Origin: Paenibacillus glycanilyticus
Lineage (GTDB): Bacteria; Bacillota; Bacilli; Paenibacillales; Paenibacillaceae
Length of the DNA: 64,000 bases
NCBI RefSeq assembly: GCF_023715145.1
Contig: NZ_JAMBNP010000002.1
Coordinates: forward strand, 62,001 to 126,000
Reading direction: 5' to 3'
Shown here: piece by piece, positions 29,899 to 38,186 of the stretch
Position numbering within the stretch: position 1 is the stretch's first letter
How the letters are laid out: each line of letters opens with the position of its first letter
The notes under the pieces: model-generated
The model's database searches: none
Seen by the model: only the letters and a program-made list of their open reading frames with translations
Told to the model about the DNA's origin: nothing
Translations under genes and position numbers: made by a program

Positions 29899-30801
29899 AT
29901 GAAAGGAACCGCTTATTTACGCAGATATTGGCAATTATACGCATTGCTTATTTTACCGGTCAGTTACTTTATTGTTTTCAAATACGGTCCGATGTACGGC
30001 ATTCTAATCGCTTTTAAAGATTTCAACTTCTTCCAGGGCATTAACGGCAGCGAGTGGATCGGCTTCGACGGCTTCCGGGAAGTGTTCGCGATGCCGGACT
30101 TTTACAAGGTGTTGCGCAACACGCTGATGCTTAACTTTCTGGACTTGATCGTATCTTTCCCGGCTCCTCTATTCCTGGCCATTATGCTCTACGAGCTGAA
30201 AATAGGTTGGTTCAAAAAGCTGTCGCAAACGATTTTGTATATTCCGCATTTTATTTCCTGGGTTATAATCGGCGGGATCGTCTACCAGGTATTCGGCACG
30301 CAGTCTGGCATGATTAACAATATCATTACGTCGTTTGGCTTAGACGCCATTCCGTTTCTGACGGACAAGAAGGATTGGTTAATCACCTATTTGGTAGTTG
30401 GCGTCTGGCAAAGCGCCGGATGGGGGACGATCATTTATCTGGCGGCGCTTACCGGTATTAATAAGGAACTCTTTGAAGCAGCGGATGTGGATGGCGCAGG
30501 CCGGCTCAGAAAGATCTGGAGCATTACGCTTCCGTCGCTGAAGCCAACGATCGTAACTCTCCTCATCATCAATCTGGGACACATGATCGCAATCGGATTT
30601 GAGCGTCCTTACATTATCGGCAATACCGCCGTTCGGGATTATGCGGATGTGCTCAGCACCTTCGTCTACCGCATCGGCATTGAATCCGGACAATATACGA
30701 TCGCAACCGTGGTTGGTTTATTCCAGGCTATTGTAGGACTGGTCTTCGTGCTTGGCGCGAACTATACCTCCAAGAAGCTGGCTGACCAAAGCATCCTGTA
30801 A
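29899..30801 (+). CDS. carbohydrate ABC permease, LplB-like
   Basis: A 300-residue CUT1-family permease. Six membrane segments are visible; the first is LYALLILPVSYFIVFKYGPM. The signature FKYGPMYGILIAFKDFNFFQG follows in parts, and the EAA loop lies near residue 195 (FEAADVDGAGRLRKIWSIT). I chose the ATG at 29899, just after GGGGTGGATAGG; the longer frame from 29830 covers the hairpin. It is followed by its partner permease after 38 bases. As in the other importers of this window, no ATPase gene is adjacent. Confidence 0.93.
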   Translation: MKGTAYLRRYWQLYALLILPVSYFIVFKYGPMYGILIAFKDFNFFQGINGSEWIGFDGFREVFAMPDFYKVLRNTLMLNFLDLIVSFPAPLFLAIMLYELKIGWFKKLSQTILYIPHFISWVIIGGIVYQVFGTQSGMINNIITSFGLDAIPFLTDKKDWLITYLVVGVWQSAGWGTIIYLAALTGINKELFEAADVDGAGRLRKIWSITLPSLKPTIVTLLIINLGHMIAIGFERPYIIGNTAVRDYADVLSTFVYRIGIESGQYTIATVVGLFQAIVGLVFVLGANYTSKKLADQSIL

Positions 30802-30839
30802 AAACTATGCTATCGAAAACGAGAAAGGAGCGATAAGAC

Positions 30840-31715
30840 ATGAGAGATCGACACGCCAGCCGGACATTTGATGCGATGAACACTTCTGCGATAATTCTCT
30901 TCGTGCTGCTATGTCTGGCTCCGTTTATTCATATAATTGCGATTTCCTTAAGCTCGTCGCGTGCCATCATGTCCGGCGAGGTCAGCATTCTGCCGGTGGA
31001 AATCAATTGGGGGGCTTACGAGCAGGTATTCTCGGATATGTCCATGATCCGTTCGCTTGGCTTTACGGTTATGCTGACGGTTCTATTCACGGTATTTTGC
31101 ATGCTGATGTCCATAGCGGCAGCGTATCCGCTTGCCAAGACCAAATTAAAGGGCCGCAAGATCGTGATGTTCATTATCGTCATTACCATGTTCTTCAGCG
31201 GCGGTATTATTCCGGAATACATGCTGGTGCGCAACCTGCATCTGCTTGATTCCATTTGGTCGCTGGTACTGCCCGGACTTATCAGTCCGTTCTATCTCAT
31301 TATCCTGATTACGTTTATTCAAAATGTTCCCGACTCGCTGGAGGAATCGGCCGAGATCGACGGCAGCTCCTATTTCCGCACCCTGGTCAGCATTATCGTG
31401 CCGCTGTCGATGCCGGTTATCGCTACGCTGAGCTTGTTCTATGCGGTTGGCCGTTGGAACGGCTTTACCGACACCTTGATGTATATCACCAGCCCGGAGA
31501 TGTACCCGCTGCAATTAAAGCTCTACCAGCTGGTTCAAAACAACATGGTCAGCGAATTGATGGCGGCAGAAGGGGCAAGCGGCGGTCAATTGCTGCAGCC
31601 GGAAAGCTTGAAGGCGGCAAGCGTTATCTTCGCAACCGTACCGATCCTGATCGTTTATCCGTGGCTGCAGCGTTATTTCGTAAGCGGCGTCATGCTTGGC
31701 GCGGTTAAAGGCTAA
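30840..31715 (+). CDS. carbohydrate ABC permease, YtcP/LplC-like
   Basis: A 291-residue permease, partner of the one just upstream. It has six membrane segments and an EAA-like loop near residue 183 (LEESAEIDGSSYFRTLVSIIVP). The typical C-terminal ending is QRYFVSGVMLGAVKG. AAAGGAG lies 12 bases before the ATG. The TIM-barrel isomerase gene follows after 43 bases, so import and intracellular catabolism are probably transcribed together. Confidence 0.93.
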   Translation: MRDRHASRTFDAMNTSAIILFVLLCLAPFIHIIAISLSSSRAIMSGEVSILPVEINWGAYEQVFSDMSMIRSLGFTVMLTVLFTVFCMLMSIAAAYPLAKTKLKGRKIVMFIIVITMFFSGGIIPEYMLVRNLHLLDSIWSLVLPGLISPFYLIILITFIQNVPDSLEESAEIDGSSYFRTLVSIIVPLSMPVIATLSLFYAVGRWNGFTDTLMYITSPEMYPLQLKLYQLVQNNMVSELMAAEGASGGQLLQPESLKAASVIFATVPILIVYPWLQRYFVSGVMLGAVKG

Positions 31716-31758
31716 GCAAACAGGCGGCAATTCGCCGCTATTCATCTGGAGGGCTTAA

Positions 31759-32712
31759 ATGATGGGGAAGGACAAAGGGCAATATTCGTTCTCAACATGC
31801 TGGAATATTAAGCGGCATCAGACAGGCAGCGGAATGATCGGGGAGATCAAGGAGCTTGGCTTCCGCTATGTCGAGCTGAACTATAATGTGACCAATGAGC
31901 TGTTAACGACCATTGAGCCGATGATTGAACGGGGAGAAATCGGGGTGTCGAGCGTCCATAATACGTTCCCGCATGTTGCGGATCCCGATTACGGAACCGA
32001 CTCGGTATTGCTGGGCTTCGACGACGAGGAGAAGCGCCAGCGCTCCATCGAGCTGCTGCTCCGTTCAGCCGAATACGCGAACCGGTACGGGGCGAAGGCG
32101 GTAGTTGTTCATCCGGGAGAGGTTCCGTTCGACTATAACATCGATCAGGAGCTTAAGAAGATTTATAACGAGCAAGGCCCCGAATCGGCAGGATACATCA
32201 AGCTGTGGAGCGAAATGCTCGAGCGCAGGGAATCGTTAGCCGGCCATTATGTGCAACGGATCGGAGACAGCCTCGAGGAAGTATGCGACCGGATTGACGC
32301 AAAGGGCTGGGACGTATCGATCGGTATTGAAACCCGCTCGCGCTGTTATCAAATGCCGACGCTTCGCGAAGCGAAATCGGTCTTTGACCGGCTGAAGGGC
32401 GCGAGAGTTGGCCTGTGGTACGATTTTGGCCACGGCATGATGATGGAACGGATGGGACTGTACGATAACGCGCGGGATATGGAAGCGATCAAGGACCATG
32501 TCGTGGGCATTCATATTCATGAGACGGTGGGCTTGTCGGATCACTGGTGCCCGTATGTGCACAGCGGCGATATGGACTACTTCGACCGTTTCCTCCCGAT
32601 TATTGCGGCGGCTCCCGTGAAGGTGTATGAGCTGAAGGCTGCATGCACGCCCGAGGACATTGAGCTCAGCCATGAACGGCTGCTCGGTAAGCTCACGGCG
32701 CTCGGAGGTTAG
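31759..32712 (+). CDS. sugar phosphate isomerase/epimerase family TIM-barrel protein
   Basis: A 317-residue protein of the AP-endonuclease-2-like xylose isomerase superfamily. It has the beta/alpha repeats of a TIM barrel and metal-site candidates in AVVVHPGE (His and Glu, near residue 115), SIGIETRS (Glu, near 193), YDFGHG (Asp and His) and GIHIHET (near 250). Members isomerise or epimerise sugars, or act on sugar acids. GGAGG lies eight bases before the ATG. It starts a tightly packed set of four genes ending with the GH105 enzyme (gaps of 5 bases, 5 bases and a 4-base overlap), so it probably handles a monosaccharide they release. The exact substrate is unknown. Confidence 0.82.
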   Translation: MMGKDKGQYSFSTCWNIKRHQTGSGMIGEIKELGFRYVELNYNVTNELLTTIEPMIERGEIGVSSVHNTFPHVADPDYGTDSVLLGFDDEEKRQRSIELLLRSAEYANRYGAKAVVVHPGEVPFDYNIDQELKKIYNEQGPESAGYIKLWSEMLERRESLAGHYVQRIGDSLEEVCDRIDAKGWDVSIGIETRSRCYQMPTLREAKSVFDRLKGARVGLWYDFGHGMMMERMGLYDNARDMEAIKDHVVGIHIHETVGLSDHWCPYVHSGDMDYFDRFLPIIAAAPVKVYELKAACTPEDIELSHERLLGKLTALGG

Positions 32713-32717
32713 GGATC

Positions 32718-33410
32718 ATGGACATGAAGCTCCTGGCAGCTTACGCGCCGCGGTTGTATTTCGATAAGAAGGAACCTTTTTACCCGGCAAGGGTTGGGGT
32801 GTCCGTGATTCGTCAGGACGGGCATTCCCCGTCCTTTCGGCGCAGCTTCGAGCATCTGGAAGCCGGAATTGATTACGTGATTGAATTCGCTATTTATTGG
32901 GATTATGACATTCAGCATTTATATGAGCTCGAGCATGTCTGGATCTATGTAGACAAGGCTGGCGAGGTTGCGGATGCGGAAGCAAGCTTCCACGGCAAAT
33001 ATTTGAAGGCGCTGCTCCCATACGGCTCGAACCTTGCGGGAAAGACAGTCAATCTTTATTCCCAGCCCGGCAAACATGCTTTCTCGCCGGTGCCGATTCT
33101 ATTTGAATTGCTGCCGAACGCTAGAATCGTAACGGATCAAGAGGCGGGACGGGATGGCCTGACTTTGCCGGAATGGTATAGGGCCAAAGCGACGTACGAT
33201 GACCAAACAAATGAGCTGGTACGAGCCTATCAGCAGAGATATCACCGTTTTACGCCAGCCTTTGAATTCGTCCCTTATGAGCTCGCAAAGCAGGAATCCT
33301 TGTTTGTTCCATGGGAAGTGCTCTACGAGGAAATACCGAAGCGAATCGAGGCGGAACTGGCAATAATCAGGCATACGCTTGCCGGCTTAAAGGAACCTTG
33401 GGAAGGATGA
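32718..33410 (+). CDS. conserved-looking protein of unknown family, faint Vps62-like pattern
   Basis: A 230-residue protein without signal peptide or membrane segment. I do not recognise the family. Three segments recall the Vps62/DUF946-type fold: YAPRLYFDKKEPFYP at the N-terminus, LEHVWIYV followed by EASFHGK near residues 75-95, and VNLYSQPGKHAFSP near 115. The His and Glu residues in these segments could bind a metal. GGAGG lies nine bases before the ATG, inside the end of the isomerase gene. The stop codon is five bases before the start chosen for the next gene. Its place between an isomerase and a probable polysaccharide-active protein suggests a role in sugar breakdown; this is context only. 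Confidence 0.75.
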   Translation: MDMKLLAAYAPRLYFDKKEPFYPARVGVSVIRQDGHSPSFRRSFEHLEAGIDYVIEFAIYWDYDIQHLYELEHVWIYVDKAGEVADAEASFHGKYLKALLPYGSNLAGKTVNLYSQPGKHAFSPVPILFELLPNARIVTDQEAGRDGLTLPEWYRAKATYDDQTNELVRAYQQRYHRFTPAFEFVPYELAKQESLFVPWEVLYEEIPKRIEAELAIIRHTLAGLKEPWEG

Positions 33411-33415
33411 TTGCA

Positions 33416-35173
33416 ATGTATGAGAAGCTGGTAGCCGTTAACGACGGCTGGGTCACGCTAGGATTAGACAATCAGATTATAGACAATGAGAGCCGCTTCT
33501 ACGGCGGAGTGGCTGATCCGGACAGCGGAATTCCGTTCCCCGCCCATACCGGAACGTTAGCCGTAATGGCCATTTGGGGATGCGCGCTCGTAAATCCGGA
33601 TTCCCGTTATTACCATGACGGGCAGCTGCTTGCCGGTCTTGATCTGGCGGCGGCTTTTATCGTCCGTCAGCAGCATGCCGACGGCACGATCTCGCCGGGC
33701 TGGACGAATATGCATTCGCCGCCGGATACGGCGTTTGCCGTTGTTGGGCTTGCTCAGCTTTATGAGCTGCTGGAGAAGCACGAATGGGCAGCTCTGGAGT
33801 CTGCCCGCAACCATATCCGCCGCTTCCTGGAGCAGTCGGTTCCGGCGTTGTTGACCGGAGGCTGCCATACCCCTAATCATCGTTGGGTGCTGACGGCCGC
33901 CCTTGGTTTCCTGTACAGACTGACCGGAAATGAAGCGCTGGTTGACCGTGCCGATGAATGGCTGGCGGAAGGAATGGATTGCACGGACGACGGGGAATGG
34001 ACGGAGCGCAGCAACGGTATTTATAACGGCGTAAGCGACGTGATGCTGTATCATACGGCGGAGCTGCTTGGCCATCCCCAGCTGCTGGAGCCGGTCCGCC
34101 GCAATTTGCGGATGATGGCTTACCTCATCCATCCGGGCGGGGAAGTGGTAACGGATTATTCCGGCCGTCAGGACTTTGGCCATCGTCATGATATGTCCGG
34201 CTATTTATATGTCTCCTGCCTGATGGCGGAGCATGACAAGGATCCGTTGTTTGCCGCGCTTGCCAAGCTGGGAGCGGAAGCGTCCACCCATCCGGGAGCG
34301 ATTCCAAACAATGCTTTGCTTGGGCTGTTGCTTCAGCCTCACCTGCGCGACTCTGGCGTTGAGGCTTGCAAGTTGCCCGATCATTATAAGGTCGTTATTA
34401 ACGGGGAATTTGACAGAAAGCATTATCTAGGTCAGATGGAATCGGCGGGACATGGCGGGAAGATCTATCATAGCCGTCTCCATCCCGAATTTGGCGCGCC
34501 GGTTGCCCGGCAGCTGGATGGGCAAACAAGCGTAACGGTTATGGCGGAGACCAATTCCTTCTTTGCTCTGCGGCACGGGAAGGCACAGCTGCTTGGCGTT
34601 CAAGTAAGCAGCACGTTTGAGCCGGGCTTCATTAAGATGAACGAGATGGAGCAGCTCGAGAACGGCTATCTGCTGTCGGGGACGGAATCGAAGGGCTATT
34701 ACGGACCGATTGCCACCGATAAACTGCCTGAATTTGCGGCAGGGAAGGTGAGCCCTTGGTATCTGCTGCCGCATCAGCTGCGCGAGGTTACGCATTTGCA
34801 GCAGCACCAGGTGCAGGTGGAATTGACCGAAACTGCCGAAGGCTGGAGAATTCGCGTAAGAAACGACAAACCGGATGTGCTGATGACTCAGATTTCCTTC
34901 ATATTCGGGAAGAATGGACAATTCAGCGGAGGCAAGCGGACGGCTGCGGAGCCGGGAACGCAGTTCTGGCAGGATGGCACGGTGATCTATTCGGCCGGTG
35001 AAGACCGGATTGAGCTGGATGGCGGCGCATTTGAACACCGGATGAAATCCATTCGCGGAGCTTCGTATCCGGCTGATTGCGAGACGCTTGTCGTTAACGT
35101 GATTACGCCGTATGAACGGACGTTTGATATTCGTCTGTCACCGGCTGCGGGCAAGGGGAGGAACGGACAATGA
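33416..35173 (+). CDS. unrecognised two-domain protein, possible polysaccharide lyase or hydrolase
   Basis: A 585-residue cytoplasmic-type protein. The first 330 residues are helix-rich with repeating hairpins, as in alpha/alpha toroids (HTGTLAVMAIWGCALVN, then TPNHRWVLTAALGFLYRLTG near residue 155, then NGIYNGVSDVMLYHTAELLG and FGHRHDMSGYLYVSCLMAEH). The last 240 are beta-strand-rich (VTVMAETNSFFALRHGKAQLLG onward), like the sandwich of heparinase-type lyases. The conserved-looking NHRW, YHT and GHRHD clusters could be catalytic. I chose the ATG at 33416 (GGAAGG nine bases upstream) over 33407, which overlaps the previous stop as ATGA. It overlaps the GH105 gene by four bases. A lyase supplying unsaturated sugars to GH105 would fit, but no family match can be claimed. 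Confidence 0.75.
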   Translation: MYEKLVAVNDGWVTLGLDNQIIDNESRFYGGVADPDSGIPFPAHTGTLAVMAIWGCALVNPDSRYYHDGQLLAGLDLAAAFIVRQQHADGTISPGWTNMHSPPDTAFAVVGLAQLYELLEKHEWAALESARNHIRRFLEQSVPALLTGGCHTPNHRWVLTAALGFLYRLTGNEALVDRADEWLAEGMDCTDDGEWTERSNGIYNGVSDVMLYHTAELLGHPQLLEPVRRNLRMMAYLIHPGGEVVTDYSGRQDFGHRHDMSGYLYVSCLMAEHDKDPLFAALAKLGAEASTHPGAIPNNALLGLLLQPHLRDSGVEACKLPDHYKVVINGEFDRKHYLGQMESAGHGGKIYHSRLHPEFGAPVARQLDGQTSVTVMAETNSFFALRHGKAQLLGVQVSSTFEPGFIKMNEMEQLENGYLLSGTESKGYYGPIATDKLPEFAAGKVSPWYLLPHQLREVTHLQQHQVQVELTETAEGWRIRVRNDKPDVLMTQISFIFGKNGQFSGGKRTAAEPGTQFWQDGTVIYSAGEDRIELDGGAFEHRMKSIRGASYPADCETLVVNVITPYERTFDIRLSPAAGKGRNGQ

Positions 35174-37392
35174 CCGTCTATATAGAGCCCCGGGACAGCG
35201 CAAGATATGCGTTTGGCGACGAGGAGCGCCGCATTCTGGAGCTTCTGGCGAGCCGTTATGTCGGCGCAAATCCGCCGGTTCCGTTTGCTTATCGCGCCTT
35301 CTCGCATCAAGGCATTTTGCAAGATGAAGAAGGCTTGTACAACATGGAGCTGGGTTCAAGGTGGCCGCAAGCGGCAAACGGCGACTACGCCTACGTGTAC
35401 GGGCTTGTATGGAGCGACAATGAGCGCTCCATTGATTGCAATCTGGAGCCTATTGGCCCTATACGGCTATATATGAATGATAAGCGGTTGTTCCGTACGT
35501 CCGCAGTGGAAGAGATGAAGCCGGATGCCCGCGTTGTTATTCCGATGCTGCTCGCCAAAGGATGGAACCGGATTCTGATCGAAGCGAGGCGTACGCCTGC
35601 AGGCTTTGGCTGCCGGTTTGGCGCAGACGAAGCAAAGGTCAGGATTCTGAACGTGCTTGCACCGTTTGCAAGCCGCGACGGAAGCGCGGGATGGGTATTC
35701 TCGGAGCCGGTGAAGAAATCTTGCTTCGGAGAAGGGAATTTCCCTAATGAGCGGCAGCCGGAAGAGGAGACCGGCATAAGCTGGCTTCCCCGCACGAAGT
35801 GGCTGGAGGCGGAAGAGAAACAGCCAAACCTGGAGCGACAGTACGGGACTCCGGCGGCAACGGTTGCCGGTTACGGCTGGACACGGCTTCCGGTATCCAA
35901 AGCTGAATCTCTTGTTCTGGAAGGCCGCGCGTTTGGACCGGCCTCGGTATGGCTCGACGGCAAGCTGGTCTTGGAGCTAGCCGAAGCGGGAGCTTTCCGC
36001 GAAAGTCTGAAGCCCGCGTATAGCAGCGGTCATTTATTGATCCGAACGGAGAGCAGCGCGCGAGGGTGGGGCTTCGAGTTCCATGCTTCGGCAGACGGCA
36101 AGCCGCTTGCTCTTATACAGCCCGTGCATATTCACGGATATGATGGGAAGTGGCTGTATGCAGGACCAATCGCGGCAAATAAAGAGCTTGACGCATCCGG
36201 CGTCTGCGGGCTGACAGCCCTTCTGCCAGCCGTCGATCTGAGCGGCCGGCCTGCCGCCAGCACGTATTGGGAGCTGGATATGCCTCAGACCAGACTTCGT
36301 CCGTACTATGAGAACGCGATGCTCAGCAACAAATGGACCGTAGGCACCGCGACCAACTTCGGACGATGGGACTATCCGCTTGGCGTAACGATGTATGGTT
36401 TGCTTCGCGCGGCGCGGGAATTGAACCGCGGGGATTGGTCCGATTACGCTCTCTCGCATATCCGGACCTGCACGGATATGTACGATTATTCCTTGTGGGA
36501 CCGCCAGGAGTACGGCTTCCCCAGCGTCAATCAACAGCTGGTGCTTACGCGGATGCTGGACAACTGCGGCTCGTTTGGCTCTGCGATGCTGGAGGCGTAC
36601 CTGCAGGAAGGCGGCGGTATATTCCGCCGCATCGCGGAGCCAATCGCGGACTTTATGCTGAAGCGGCTTGAGCGGAGAGAAGACGGCGCTTTCTTCCGGC
36701 TGAGCGAAGGAGAATACTTCGACAACACGCTTTGGGCAGACGATCTTTATATGAGCGCGCCTTTCCTGACCCGTTATGCGGTTATTAGCGGTAACCGGGA
36801 AGTTATGGATGAGGCGGCCCGGCAGTTTCTGCTGTTCAGAAGCTACCTCTTTATAGAAGAAGAGCGGGTCATGTCGCATGTCTATGATTTCAAATACGGC
36901 CAGGCGACAAGAGTACCTTGGGGACGGGGCAACGGCTGGGTGCTGTTCTCGCTGACGGAGCTGCTCGAGCGTCTGCCGGAGGATCATCCGGACCGCGCTG
37001 CGCTGCTCGACTTTTTCCGGACCATGTGCCTGGGAGTTGCCGACCTGCAGAGCAGCTCGGGATTATGGAGACAGGTGCTGAACGAGCCGGAAGCTTATGA
37101 AGAGGCTTCGTGTACCGCGATGTTCACTTACGCCTTCGCCCGCGGCATCCGCTTTGGCTGGCTGTCTGATGACCGCGATTATGCGGCAGCTGCCAGAAAA
37201 GCGTGGAGAGGGTTAACCGAGAATGCCATTGACCGTGCCGGCAACGTGCACGGCGTATGCAGCGGCTCGCGTTACTCCTTCTCGCCGGATTACTATATGC
37301 ACGACCTTCGCACCGTTGTTAATGACAATCATGGCATCGGCATTATGCTGCTCGCCGGGGTAGAAATCAGCATGCTTAACGGTGCAGGATAA
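35170..37392 (+). CDS. GH105 unsaturated uronyl hydrolase with long N-terminal extension
   Basis: A 740-residue protein. The C-terminal half (from about 385) is a GH88/GH105 (alpha/alpha)6 barrel like YteR. It has the NKWTVGTATNFGRWDYPLG entry, the catalytic Asp in TLWADDLYMSAPF (D524), and the HVYDFKYGQATRVPWGRGNGWVLFS region in parts. Such enzymes hydrate and release the 4,5-unsaturated uronic acid left by polysaccharide lyases. The first 370 residues are not part of usual GH105 proteins (about 370 residues in total) and look like two beta-sandwich modules (YVYGLVWSDNERSIDCNLEP, then YGWTRLPVSKAESLVLEG). ATGA overlap with the previous gene indicates coupled translation, with AGGGGAGG upstream. 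No signal peptide is present, so it is intracellular. Confidence 0.88.
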   Translation: MTVYIEPRDSARYAFGDEERRILELLASRYVGANPPVPFAYRAFSHQGILQDEEGLYNMELGSRWPQAANGDYAYVYGLVWSDNERSIDCNLEPIGPIRLYMNDKRLFRTSAVEEMKPDARVVIPMLLAKGWNRILIEARRTPAGFGCRFGADEAKVRILNVLAPFASRDGSAGWVFSEPVKKSCFGEGNFPNERQPEEETGISWLPRTKWLEAEEKQPNLERQYGTPAATVAGYGWTRLPVSKAESLVLEGRAFGPASVWLDGKLVLELAEAGAFRESLKPAYSSGHLLIRTESSARGWGFEFHASADGKPLALIQPVHIHGYDGKWLYAGPIAANKELDASGVCGLTALLPAVDLSGRPAASTYWELDMPQTRLRPYYENAMLSNKWTVGTATNFGRWDYPLGVTMYGLLRAARELNRGDWSDYALSHIRTCTDMYDYSLWDRQEYGFPSVNQQLVLTRMLDNCGSFGSAMLEAYLQEGGGIFRRIAEPIADFMLKRLERREDGAFFRLSEGEYFDNTLWADDLYMSAPFLTRYAVISGNREVMDEAARQFLLFRSYLFIEEERVMSHVYDFKYGQATRVPWGRGNGWVLFSLTELLERLPEDHPDRAALLDFFRTMCLGVADLQSSSGLWRQVLNEPEAYEEASCTAMFTYAFARGIRFGWLSDDRDYAAAARKAWRGLTENAIDRAGNVHGVCSGSRYSFSPDYYMHDLRTVVNDNHGIGIMLLAGVEISMLNGAG

Positions 37393-37424
37393 GGCGGGCG
37401 CATCTCCAGAAGGGGGGACTACCC

Positions 37425-38096
37425 TTGTTTGCACTTAAGCTTGGTGCGGCATTAGCCCTCGGATTGCTGATCGGGGTGGACCGTCAGCTTCGGCATAAGC
37501 CGCTTGGCATTAAGACAAGTATGGTTATTTCCGTCGCAAGCTGCCTCATTACGATGGTATCCATTGAAGCGGCAACCGCGCTTGCGCACCCGGGCATGAC
37601 CAATATGGATCCCATGCGTCTCGCGGCGCAAATCGTAAGCGGGGTTGGCTTCATTGGCGCCGGGGTTATTCTGAGGCGGAATAATGATGTGATCTCCGGC
37701 CTGACGACAGCCGCAATGGTCTGGTCCGCTTCGGCGCTGGGCATTGCGGCAGGAGCAGGCTTTTATAAGGAAGCCTTCACCGCCGCCGGCATTATCATTC
37801 TGGCCGTTAATCTGGTGCCGCAAGCCGTTCGCGCATTCGGACCGTCGAAGCTGCGGGAACGGGACGTATCCGTCTGCATGATCTTCGACCGCTCAGCCGA
37901 GCTGGACGGCATGCTCGCCAGCATTCGGTCGGATCATCAAATCAAGCATACGACGATTAAGGACATTGGCGATGGCCGGAAGGAAATCCGGCTCGTCCTG
38001 TCGTCCGGGGATCTCTACCCGACAACCTCTGTCTATGAGGAGATGCGCCGGTTGAAGAATGTCCTCTCCGTTGAGGTAGAAAATATAAGCTCCTAA
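37425..38096 (+). CDS. MgtC/SapB family membrane protein
   Basis: A 223-residue inner-membrane protein. Four to five membrane segments occupy residues 1-135, with the family signature GLLIGVDRQLRHKPLGIKTSM at the start and QIVSGVGFIGAGVILRR near residue 75. A cytoplasmic ACT-like domain follows (VSVCMIFDRSAELDGMLASI to the end). Members are linked to magnesium limitation and acid or phosphate homeostasis. The start is TTG with AGGGGGGACTACCC directly upstream. It is only 32 bases after the GH105 gene and before the LacI regulator, an unexpected place for an ion-stress protein; it may simply share the transcript. Confidence 0.9.
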   Translation: MFALKLGAALALGLLIGVDRQLRHKPLGIKTSMVISVASCLITMVSIEAATALAHPGMTNMDPMRLAAQIVSGVGFIGAGVILRRNNDVISGLTTAAMVWSASALGIAAGAGFYKEAFTAAGIIILAVNLVPQAVRAFGPSKLRERDVSVCMIFDRSAELDGMLASIRSDHQIKHTTIKDIGDGRKEIRLVLSSGDLYPTTSVYEEMRRLKNVLSVEVENISS

Positions 38097-38118
38097 TATC
38101 ATTTATTTCAGATAAACG

Positions 38119-38147
38119 TTGAAAGCGCTCTCCTGAACGCGCATAAT
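38119..38147 (+). promoter_or_regulatory. promoter with overlapping cre/LacI operator before the LacI gene
   Basis: TTGAAA at 38119-38124 and CATAAT at 38142-38147 are spaced by 17 bases. The site TGAAAGCGCTCTCC at 38120-38133 matches the cre/LacI operator consensus at 13 of 14 positions and covers the -35 box and spacer. Binding there would block RNA polymerase, so autoregulation by the LacI protein or control by CcpA is likely. Confidence 0.6.
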
Positions 38148-38186
38148 GGACTTAACGATGTTACGCGCGAATGGAGACTGCTGCCA

